Shown in pieces: positions 7,886 through 17,000 of a DNA stretch of 59,417 nucleotides. The notes beneath the pieces are model-generated. The model had not been told where the DNA came from and did not search any database. It was given only the letters and a program-made list of their open reading frames with translations. The stretch comes from Bacteroidota bacterium (GTDB lineage Bacteria; Bacteroidota; Ignavibacteria; Kryptoniales; JAKASW01), in the NCBI GenBank assembly GCA_021811615.1, contig JAJZNW010000141.1, forward strand, positions 1 to 59,417, given 5' to 3'. Position 1 is the stretch's first letter. Every line of letters starts with the position of its first letter. A program made the position numbers and the translations under genes.

Positions 7886-10800
7886 TCACTTCAACAACAT
7901 GAGCTTCTTTATAGCCACGAAGCGCTCTCCTGTGTTGCCATTGGCTATAAGCCGATAGAAATAGACGCCGCTAGCGTATGAGCTCATGTTTATGTTTCTG
8001 CTGTACTCTCCGCCGTTCAAAGTTCCAAAATCTTCCTGGACTATTTGCTGGCCAAGTACGTTGTAGATCTCCAGACGAACGGTAGACGTCTCCTTCAGAT
8101 CGAATCTTATCGTCGTAGTCGGATTAAACGGATTCGGGTAGTTCTGGTACAGGGCGTATTCTTTCGGCACAGAGGCATGTCCGCCCGCAATTCCAGTCAG
8201 GACTGCCGTCACCTCCAGCGAATCTGTTCCGTTAAGGTTGAACTCGTAACTCCCGGTATTGCTCATCTCTATCGAGCTTCCGCCATTACCCAGGTCTGAG
8301 AGACTCAGCGACACTCCCGGTGGTATGCTTTTCGGATCCCATGTCAGCTTTCCTGTCGCCTTTCCTCCGGTATAACCCACCACCATTTTCCATGGAGTCA
8401 GGCTCGACGGGTTTTGGAAGTCCGTGCTGTAGTTCGGCCCTATCACAGTTCCCCACTCAGGATGAGGAAACACGAGATACGCGTAGCCATTTCCGCTCAA
8501 AGGTGGATTCGGAGGATATGGATAATCGTAACGTGGGTCGAAACCGTCGTTCGCGCCCGTTCTTATCCCGAATTCCCCGAGGTTATCAGTCGACTTGCCT
8601 GCGCTCAAGGCCACATGCACGGTCCAATTGGTGTCAGCCACACTGGCGACTATTTCCTTATTCAGCGAAGCTGGACTCGACGCAGAAGGTGTGGCCACAC
8701 TTGGAACCGGCGGGTTGAATATCAGCGTGAGGTTGCTGTCGAGAGCAGCAAACCAGTATCCTCTCCAGGATGTCATGGTGTCCGTTTGATAATATGCCTG
8801 AGTCGAAGTTCCATAGCGGTACAGTGAAGGAGAAATCCATCCGACGGCGATTGCGCTGTCGAAGTCTATAACTTCGGTTCCCTTCATGAAGCTCATCTCT
8901 CTTTTCGAGTAAAGCGAGTCGAGATACGGTATGGAAATCATATTAAACCCGGGGATCAAATTGATACCTACCCAGCCGAGGATCTGGATACCATGCGCCT
9001 TTGCCGTGTCGGGCTCTGAATTCCCAAGCCAATATCCCCTTCCCATCTCCAGAGAGTCTGCAGTGAAATAACCTTCTGTCGAGAAGCCATATGTATACGA
9101 TGATGGGCCAAAAATGGTTTGCACCGATGGATAATTCGAGCTGACAGGGAAACCGACCATACTCCATCCTGCCTGATAATTGTGAGAGATCGACACATAG
9201 GGAGTACCGACTATGATTTGAAATGTACGAATCGAATCCGTTCCCGTATTGTAAGTATAAGAGGGGTTGGAAGTGATGTCTGTTATGGCGCCCGTTGTCA
9301 TGTCTCTTAATGTTATGGGATATGGAAAGGGTGTGCTCCCGCTTGGATGTAGAGTGACCACCATAGCCTTGTCCTTCTGGTCGGTAGCAACTGCAAACGT
9401 CCAGACTCTAGTTGTTGATGTCAAATTAGTGTCGTGTTTGACATCCGAAAGGAAATATGGGCCCAATGCAGAACTCCAGTCGGCATGTGGGAAATAGACA
9501 TAGACGTAATTGTTGACCGGCATGGGCGGTTTCGGCAAATCGAATGCACTGCTGTAGTTATTCGTTGCTGAACTATCAACCCCGGCATAACAAGTAGTAT
9601 CGCTGATCGCGCCGGCCTGAGCAACGATACTTATTTTCCACGTCAAATGTGGCACGCGGACGGGATTCAAGAGATATATATCGGGTGTCACCGGCTTCAA
9701 TGTGCTGTCGCTGTTCGGGAAAGCAAGAAGGCGATTGTTGGACAACGTGTCCCACCCGTCGTTATAGAACAGCGTGTCCGGACCAGCTTTGAACTTATAA
9801 TCAAAACCGGCACCGACCGGGTAGCGAATAGACGCCGTTGCCTGGTACACGCTCGAGTTCGCCGCACTCGGGGTCATCAGTAAACTTTTATCCCAGCTCA
9901 ACGGCGCCCAACCTCCGCGCACGCCTATCGAATCTGCTGCGGGATTGAAGCCTTGTGCGATCAATGAAGACAAGTCCGCCTGAAATACTATCTGGTGTGT
10001 CTCTACGGTGCCCGTCAAGTTAGAAAAATAAGTCAATGGCAGTGTCTGACTCGTATCCGATGTAGCAACATATTCTCTGTTAGCTGAAGACTCCCATTCC
10101 CCTCCTTGGTAGGCGTAGTCGGAAATTGAGGCCTGACCATTTGAGGTGTCGACGATCACGAACTTGTATTGAATCGTATCTCCGACGATAGCCCCATTAA
10201 GAGGTACCGTGATATTGAATATGGAATCGATCCCTATCGATTGTACCATGTTGAATTCATTCCCGACCCAATCGCTGTTGGACGGATTCACATAATGCTC
10301 GAAATTCCCGCGGACAACTACCACATCTTTGCTTGAATTGAAGTCGCCCATCGCCTTTACGACTGACATATCGACGCTGAAAATAATGTTTCTTGTTGCC
10401 GGTCCGTAAGGTGCTGCCGAGAACCAGGTTGGATCTCCCAGCGGGAGTCCATCTGTGCCGCCGGATGTCAATAGAGAATTGGAATATTTCAAATCCGTCG
10501 TTTCGGGGAGAGGCCACGTTGGGGTCCACGCAGCAGTGTTGCCGGGGACTGTTCTTTCATATGAGTAACTGTCGTTGGTCGAAAGCGCTCGCCTGATTTC
10601 GGTTATCCAGTTCAATAACCCAACCCCGTCGTTGACTGTGCCAGGAGGACTCAAGACTTCGTCGATTGAGGGGCCGAATTCCGGATTAACCTCCTGATTA
10701 CCACTTTGCACGAGCCCGGGCCACCGGGACGGTGTATTAAACATTGAATCCGTTTGGGCGTTCATGAATACCGGCGTATAAAGCGAGTCCGAAGTCGCGG

Positions 10801-11854
10801 TATCGTTCCACGCCGTCCAGAAATTGACCAGCGAAGGCGTCCAGTAATAGTCGTTGTTTTTGACTTCGATCTTACGTGCAGCTTCCGCTGCTGCGTAATC
10901 TGATGTTCCACTTATCGCGTGTCCCAATAACGCTGCCGCTGTTACTGAATCCAGAGTATCGAGCGCGATAATGGAAGGCATTCTCTGAGGAATGTGGTCA
11001 TCCCACCCATTGTTGAACTCCGTCGTGTCCTCCCCTAGTGCGTAAACGTCGTAGAAGATATTATCATCGATCTTCATGTCAGTTCCCTTCATCAACCAGA
11101 AGGGCCCCTTTGCATTCATCAAGACATCATTGTGAACAAACTCGAAGTAACCTGTCAGGCTGGTCGGTAGTACCGCGGTCATGGCAAGCCCGATCATGGT
11201 ATTTCGGTCAATAATCACGGTGTCGGCATTGAAATTACCTATATCGTTTCTGCACCTGAGAAGCTCAGGCAAGTACCACGATGTTGTCCCAATGATGCCA
11301 TTCCTGAAAACCGAGTTTGAAATGAAAAACTTGTCGGCGTTGCCGGAAAAACTCACCTCGTATCCGGAAATTTCATCGAAGACACAACTATCTATGGTCA
11401 AACCAACGTCGCTCGCGGAGACATAGACTCCCTGCGTGCTCCACGAAGTAACATTAGTCGTTGACGCCCCAAGCAGATAAATATTCCGAAGTGCCACATT
11501 GGATCCTGCACCCGTCACAGAAAGGAAAGTCAACGGGATTGATCCGTCAGGCAGCGTAGCCGGTTGAATAGAAGGTATCTTGCCGGTCGAAGGATTCCGG
11601 GCGCCTACGATTGACAGGCTCGAATTGGACACTATGGTTGAGTTGTATACGTATGTCGAGTCGAGAGAAACGAGAAGGTAAACGTTATGATTTCTTGAAA
11701 GTCCATTGGCTGTCGTGTCACCGTTGATGACTTGGTCAAGGGGCAACCCGGATGCATAAACCTTCATCGTATCGTTCTGAGCGTAAGCGCGCGGAGTGAA
11801 AGTCGAAATCGCTAACAAAGTCGAAATGACAAGCAAACGGAAGCCATTGTTCAT
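7886..11854 (-). CDS. Large secreted beta-helix / carbohydrate-binding protein with T9SS sorting domain
   Basis: 1322 residues. The signal peptide (1-25) ends PRAYAQ. Residues about 50-330 resemble a right-handed parallel beta-helix of the pectate-lyase type (VALRNIYLLGA, LTIDSCVFDEI, FFISNSVFRNG). Two successive modules begin near 483 (NIIFSVDMSV) and 621 (HQIVFQADLS) and look like starch-binding/CBM20-like beta-sandwiches (VVVRGNF; IGVRGGW). Further immunoglobulin-like regions follow, and the last ~75 residues are a T9SS sorting domain (NYPNPFNPTTT ... IKKLMLLK). A strong AAGGAAGGAG site precedes the ATG. It is probably an extracellular glycan-binding or glycan-degrading protein; I cannot identify catalytic residues with confidence. 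It is monocistronic, with its own terminator at 7818-7854. Confidence 0.85.
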   Translation of the reverse strand: MNNGFRLLVISTLLAISTFTPRAYAQNDTMKVYASGLPLDQVINGDTTANGLSRNHNVYLLVSLDSTYVYNSTIVSNSSLSIVGARNPSTGKIPSIQPATLPDGSIPLTFLSVTGAGSNVALRNIYLLGASTTNVTSWSTQGVYVSASDVGLTIDSCVFDEISGYEVSFSGNADKFFISNSVFRNGIIGTTSWYLPELLRCRNDIGNFNADTVIIDRNTMIGLAMTAVLPTSLTGYFEFVHNDVLMNAKGPFWLMKGTDMKIDDNIFYDVYALGEDTTEFNNGWDDHIPQRMPSIIALDTLDSVTAAALLGHAISGTSDYAAAEAARKIEVKNNDYYWTPSLVNFWTAWNDTATSDSLYTPVFMNAQTDSMFNTPSRWPGLVQSGNQEVNPEFGPSIDEVLSPPGTVNDGVGLLNWITEIRRALSTNDSYSYERTVPGNTAAWTPTWPLPETTDLKYSNSLLTSGGTDGLPLGDPTWFSAAPYGPATRNIIFSVDMSVVKAMGDFNSSKDVVVVRGNFEHYVNPSNSDWVGNEFNMVQSIGIDSIFNITVPLNGAIVGDTIQYKFVIVDTSNGQASISDYAYQGGEWESSANREYVATSDTSQTLPLTYFSNLTGTVETHQIVFQADLSSLIAQGFNPAADSIGVRGGWAPLSWDKSLLMTPSAANSSVYQATASIRYPVGAGFDYKFKAGPDTLFYNDGWDTLSNNRLLAFPNSDSTLKPVTPDIYLLNPVRVPHLTWKISIVAQAGAISDTTCYAGVDSSATNNYSSAFDLPKPPMPVNNYVYVYFPHADWSSALGPYFLSDVKHDTNLTSTTRVWTFAVATDQKDKAMVVTLHPSGSTPFPYPITLRDMTTGAITDITSNPSYTYNTGTDSIRTFQIIVGTPYVSISHNYQAGWSMVGFPVSSNYPSVQTIFGPSSYTYGFSTEGYFTADSLEMGRGYWLGNSEPDTAKAHGIQILGWVGINLIPGFNMISIPYLDSLYSKREMSFMKGTEVIDFDSAIAVGWISPSLYRYGTSTQAYYQTDTMTSWRGYWFAALDSNLTLIFNPPVPSVATPSASSPASLNKEIVASVADTNWTVHVALSAGKSTDNLGEFGIRTGANDGFDPRYDYPYPPNPPLSGNGYAYLVFPHPEWGTVIGPNYSTDFQNPSSLTPWKMVVGYTGGKATGKLTWDPKSIPPGVSLSLSDLGNGGSSIEMSNTGSYEFNLNGTDSLEVTAVLTGIAGGHASVPKEYALYQNYPNPFNPTTTIRFDLKETSTVRLEIYNVLGQQIVQEDFGTLNGGEYSRNINMSSYASGVYFYRLIANGNTGERFVAIKKLMLLK

Positions 11855-12179
11855 GAAGCCTCATCTCCTTCCTTAGTTACTTTGTTTGGGTTGTAAACGA
11901 AGTCTGTCATGGTCTTTTGTAGGATTACTCCCCACAACCAGCCTTGAATCAGCCGCACTAACTGGCGTGTAGTCGATGCAACCATGTTTTATTCATTACA
12001 GAGAGGAGAGAATGCTGAAATTCAATGGCCAGATATTTATGGCGCAATAGAAATTCCAGTAGCGTTTGCTTCAGCCCCATTATCCATTTTGCCGATTCGG
12101 CGTCGAAGTAAAATTCTTACATCATCCGAGGATTTATTTTTCCTTCAGACCTTACCCCTTTCTCCTTGACGGGTTGCCC
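11855..12179. other. Non-coding interval with upstream region of the beta-helix gene
   Basis: About 325 bases with no supported gene. The part next to 11854 holds the ribosome site and presumably the promoter of the beta-helix gene. A run of T-rich sequence occurs near 12130-12170, but I see no clear terminator hairpin for the lipoprotein gene ending at 12180. Confidence 0.5.
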
Positions 12180-12926
12180 TTAGTTTACGGTGAAACTTCC
12201 CCAGGCCGACGTGGCACCCTCGTAGGGTCTCCCGGTCCCATCGACGTCGAACCGCTCGACTCTCCACTGGTACGTTTGTCCCGAGACCAGCTGTTGGGTT
12301 GCAGTACTGTCGAAATTGTAAACGTACGACGGGTACAGAGCAAAAGTCTGGAACCTCCGGCTTACCCAAACGCTCGCCGGAGGTTCGGCGCTTGTATCCT
12401 CGACACGAATAACGGTGTATCCACCATTGGGATTTACCCAACCGAATGTTGCGGACCCGCTTGAGACGGCGGTCCCGTTCACGGGGCTAGTCAACGTCGG
12501 TCTGTCGATCAGTTCATAGTTTATTGTGTCCGATGGAACACTATGCCCGCCATCGGAAGACACAGCCACAATGTAATAGTAATACCTGACTCCCGTCGCG
12601 GCCAGCCCGTCGACAGCCGATGTGTCGTTCAAGGCCGAAGATGAGATCACATTGAGCACCATCGTGAACTTAATAGGGTTGTTGTTCAGATCAGTTGTAT
12701 CCGACCGGAAGATTTCGTATCCCGAAGCCCCGGCTGTTTGGTACCATTGCAGGAAAATACCGCCAGTATTCGGATCCTGTCTTATTCCGGTTTCCACAAC
12801 CGAATCCGGCGGAGACTGCGTAAGGAATTCGGGCTTCCCGAGAGGGCTGATCATCGTCCCTTTCCCGACACATCCCTGGAGAGATACCAGAATCGCCGCG
12901 AGTAACAATGCCGACGCAATTTTCAT
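12180..12926 (-). CDS. Fibronectin type III-like lipoprotein
   Basis: 248 residues. The signal peptide has a lipobox (LVSLQGC; lipidated Cys about residue 19). Residues about 45-140 form one fibronectin III-like sandwich (GIFLQWYQTAGASGYEIFRS...YYYYIVAVSSDGGHS) and about 145-248 a second (TLTSPVNGTAV...YQWRVERFDVDG). The family is not recognised beyond this. It starts 71 bases after the PorV-like gene on the same strand, so it may belong to the PorU-PorV transcript and be an envelope accessory or surface lipoprotein. The ribosome site AGGATG precedes the ATG. Confidence 0.8.
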   Translation of the reverse strand: MKIASALLLAAILVSLQGCVGKGTMISPLGKPEFLTQSPPDSVVETGIRQDPNTGGIFLQWYQTAGASGYEIFRSDTTDLNNNPIKFTMVLNVISSSALNDTSAVDGLAATGVRYYYYIVAVSSDGGHSVPSDTINYELIDRPTLTSPVNGTAVSSGSATFGWVNPNGGYTVIRVEDTSAEPPASVWVSRRFQTFALYPSYVYNFDSTATQQLVSGQTYQWRVERFDVDGTGRPYEGATSAWGSFTVN

Positions 12927-12997
12927 AATTCCACATCCTGAAGATAGACTGTCATTGAATGCATTTCACACGTTTTGGGATTCCATTTGAGGCACGA

Positions 12998-14008
12998 CTA
13001 CTTAAAAATCTTATCCAGGTAAAACGAAGCGCTGACCCTGTTGACGTTCCCGAGGTCCTGCGCCAGGAAGGCATAGTCCACATGCATGAAATTCAGGTCG
13101 ATGCCCGCGCCGACGGTAAGGCTCGCGGCATCCTCGCCTACCCTGAGGGAAAGCAGTCTGTTGTAGACATATTCTGCGCCGAACCGGTTGTCGCCGTACT
13201 GATCGTCTCGGTTGTACGCGAGAACGACGTCGCCGTCGAGAATCTTCACAGGCATTTGATATGAGAATCCCCACAACACGCTTCGGGGCACGACCTCATT
13301 CGTCTGAGTGTCCCACGCAATTCGAGTATCGGTTATGTCGCGGACGTTCATGCCGAAGGAAAACATTCCCGTCTTCCCGCTCTCGAAAAACGACCAGGCC
13401 GGGAACCTGATCATGAAACCGCCGTCGATGCCTACGCCCGACGCCACGTGTCCATCGAGCATTCGGTGAATCACCTTGAAATTGACGCCCACCGGAATTT
13501 CGATGGGAAGTTTCGGAAGAGACCAGCCGAGACCGAAATTGAGTCTGTACATCTTCGACAGATTCAAATAGAACGCGTCGTCGGCACTACTGAAGTATCC
13601 GAGGCCCGTCCCTGTCTTGACGAGATATTCTCTCTCAGCCGGAGAATTGTAAATGGTTAGGTCGGGTTCCGCAGGTATATTGTCGACGCTAAGCCGGACC
13701 CAATCTATCGAAATATTCAGACCCTGAAGTTTCTGTGCGTAACCGAGGAAGAAGAAATTTGCCAGCGGTGCCACCAGGGAGCCGTATTGGGAGGAATACA
13801 TCATGGAGAGGATTTTCGTGTCGATCAGCGCGGTTCCCGCTGGATTATAATGGAACGCGGTACCGTCGTTTGCCAGCGAAACGTAAGCGTCTCCCATGCC
13901 GAGGCCTTTGGCTCCGACCGGGATCTCGAGGAAGCTGTTGGCGTACTTCGTCGTCTGCGCGATAGCGAGCGAGGAAAATATCAGGAGGAGAATGAGGACC
14001 TTCTTCAT
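12998..14008 (-). CDS. PorV/PorQ-family outer-membrane protein
   Basis: 336 residues from the ATG at 14008, whose product begins with a signal peptide (MKKVLILLLIFSSLAIAQ). The frame is open further upstream, but that part overlaps PorU and lacks signal features. The N-terminal motif KYANSFLEIPVGAKGLGMGDAY and the FHYNPAG segment are characteristic of the PorV/PorQ FadL-like beta-barrel family. In T9SS, PorV shuttles cargo from the translocon to the PorU sortase. The gene overlaps the stop of the PorU-like gene by 4 bases, so production is coupled. The last residues (SASFYLDKIFK) are typical of a barrel end. PorV versus PorQ cannot be settled from the sequence alone; linkage to PorU favours PorV. 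Confidence 0.88.
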   Translation of the reverse strand: MKKVLILLLIFSSLAIAQTTKYANSFLEIPVGAKGLGMGDAYVSLANDGTAFHYNPAGTALIDTKILSMMYSSQYGSLVAPLANFFFLGYAQKLQGLNISIDWVRLSVDNIPAEPDLTIYNSPAEREYLVKTGTGLGYFSSADDAFYLNLSKMYRLNFGLGWSLPKLPIEIPVGVNFKVIHRMLDGHVASGVGIDGGFMIRFPAWSFFESGKTGMFSFGMNVRDITDTRIAWDTQTNEVVPRSVLWGFSYQMPVKILDGDVVLAYNRDDQYGDNRFGAEYVYNRLLSLRVGEDAASLTVGAGIDLNFMHVDYAFLAQDLGNVNRVSASFYLDKIFK

Positions 14009-17000
14009 CTCAGTCTCGCCATCTTGCCTATGTGAACCATCGTCTTGCCTCCGCTCGTGACGCTCACCTTGTAAAAGTAAACTCCGTTTGCTACCTGGTT
14101 GCCGTAATTGTCCGTTCCGTCCCACCATGCCTCGTGATAACCCACGGAAGTCGGTGCACCGGTGCCGCCCTGGAGGAGGCCGAGTTCTTCCATCGGATTG
14201 TCGCTGGGGAATGCCATAGTCTTGACCAGTCTTCCACTGACGGTATAAATCTTTACCGACACTCGATCTATCGGCTTCCCCGATGTCACTTCGAAGGCAA
14301 TGAACGTTCGGGTGGAGAACGGATCGGGGTAAGCTCCGTAGACTCTCAATGTGAAATCTGACTGGACGACAAAATCGGCAGAGACAGGGTTGGAGATATT
14401 TCCGTTTGCGTCTCTGGCAGTCACCTCGATGGTATGTGAACCATCGGTAAGTGGAAGCTGCACGGTTGCGGTAATCGAAGTCGGGTTGTTGACAGTGTCC
14501 GGGAGCGTGATAAGCGATTGGTTTATCGGCTGGCCGTCCACCTGCACGATTATGCTGCCAGTCCTCAGGTCTACCCCGTCCTGGTCGTGCATCGTCATGG
14601 AAAATACGGGATTGGGTGGCACGAAATCGCCGTCCATGAAGAACTGGTTGCCGACGGAAAGCGTGATCCTGGGCGGGGTGCGATTAGAGGAGTAAGCCGC
14701 AGTGAATGTGCCAAGTGTGTTTATGTTTGCCGATACGGTTCCATTCGCGTACCCTCCGCCGACGAGGTTCAACGTCCTGGTTCGTGGGTCGTATTCATAG
14801 AGCGCCATAGCGCTGAGTTGCGCCGCTGTGGCCGAGTCGGGATTATTGATGCGCAGCGAGATTCTATAGTTGCCGGATTTTGAATTCGACGGCGATGCAA
14901 ATGTATAAAAGTAGCTTTCTCCGTTCCGGTCTTGTGCGAGCGACATAAGCGGTTGGGAATAAAGCGTGGGTGTAGCAGTGTCTACCTTGAATATTTCTCC
15001 GGGAGGCGCACCTGAAAGAGTCGCATTGGAATCGAGTGTCACTACCCCCGACTGATTCGCGATCGCGTAGTCGACGTTTACATTGTTGGAAGCGAAATTG
15101 TTGGCCGGATTCAAATCGTAGCCGTCACTCAGACTGTCGAATACAATATACATGTACAAAGTGTGGGACCCCGGCGAAAGGGTTACAGGAATGCTGACCG
15201 GTTCCCTGGAAGTAGTATCGAAGCTTACCCTCGTGGTCCCGAGATATCTGCCTGAACTTCTGCCGCCGTCGTAAAAATCGACGCGGACGTTCTTGGCTGC
15301 CGTGGAGTCCCAATCGTAAACATCGGCATCGAGTCGCATCACGCTGTCCGCCACTACTTTCATTGAAGGATTGACATTCGCGATCCCGGTTCTGGGATAT
15401 GCGGAAATGTCTGCCGCACCGGGTACTACATATGAGAATTGCTGGCTGGACGCGGTGCTACCGTCCGACAGTTGAGCGCGAATTGAGCCCGAGATCGTCT
15501 CGCCGGGCTTGAGACTGTCGGAGGAAATGACGTACGCGGCAGAATATTCATCGGGCGCAGAGCTGGCCAGCGGTACATCAAGCGAGACAATAGGAGGATT
15601 GCCTGTGGATCCTCCGGCAGGATAGATTCCTCCGATGAACGCAACTGAACTGACGGCAGAACTTGTGGAACTTGCAAGCCCCTGGATGTTCAGCCGGAAG
15701 CTTATTCCGTTTGAAGTGATACCGAAGTTTCCGAGCTGGACGAATGTTCCGGACGTCGAGAGCCCCACATTGCCTGCATATTGCGCACTGCTGTTAAAAG
15801 CATAAGCTTTGACGTATGACTGCGCGGAGAGCCCTCCGTTGTAAGGGATGCTGAATGTGGCGGAACCGGAACTGTTCAGGTTGACATTCAGCTGGCTGAT
15901 CACGTCGCCCGCGCTGTCGGTAAGCTGGATTTGAGCAGTGCCGGACGCCGGGCCGTTGGCGACCGTCCCTGAAACATTCTGACCGGGGACGGCATTATAC
16001 GAGTTCAATCTGACGGTCAGGCTGTTTTGAGGGAGCTGGAGTACAAGCGCCGGATCGCCAATGATATTGTACTGGTTGAGCATCGTTTCCGCCTGGGGCC
16101 AGAATGGAGAGTAGGCGGCGTAGTATGCAGCCTTCGCAAGAATGACATCCGTGCCCACGCTTTGTGAGGCGTCGGATGGATTGAAGATGAGCGGGAGCAA
16201 CTCGCTGTCCATGTAGTAATCATTGTACATCCATCCGAGTCCGGCAGATGCCAGCGACCCGACTGCGCCTTTGTTCTGGGCAAAGAGGAAGGTGGAACAG
16301 AGCGGGATCCCGATCTGGCCGTCGAATGCCCCGGCGAAGCAGGTCATGCTTGTAACGAATGGATATTTGCCGGAGTTGGACAGTTCGGAGACCTCGCCGT
16401 TGGTCATTATGCCGTTATCTGCCCAGATAGCGCCGCCGCCATGTCCCATATAGTTCACGAGAACGGCGCCCTGGTTGAAATCGTTGACAAGATCCGAAGT
16501 CACACCATAATACTTCGTGTCGACGGCGGGATCCTGGATGCTCGTGTAGAGACGCTTTATGAAATAACGGGGAGGGATCATTGAATTGACGACAGAATCG
16601 GCTTGAATATGGAATTCCTCTTCCTCACCTGCTATGAGGAGCGCAGTGTTTTGCCAGCCGTAATTCTTTTTGGAATAATAAGCCAGTATCTTATCTACGG
16701 CGGTTTGAACCTGGGAAACATTTGTCGCAGGGATCCTGCCGACGGCCACGTCGGGAATTGGGTCGTTGCCGTCCACGCAGGCATAAAAATTATCGCTTGC
16801 CGCAGCGCCGAACTCGTAGGTTTGCATCATCATTACGGGGATGAGATCGGCAGATTCGTTTCCGTTCTTCCAGTCCCAAGTGCCCGCGCCTACAAGAAGC
16901 ACATATTGGGGAGCCACTCCCCAGTGATGGTAGGCATAAGAAATGAAAGACCGGATCGCATACGGGCTCTTAATGCCGTAGTTGAAAGCGTCGTAGACCT

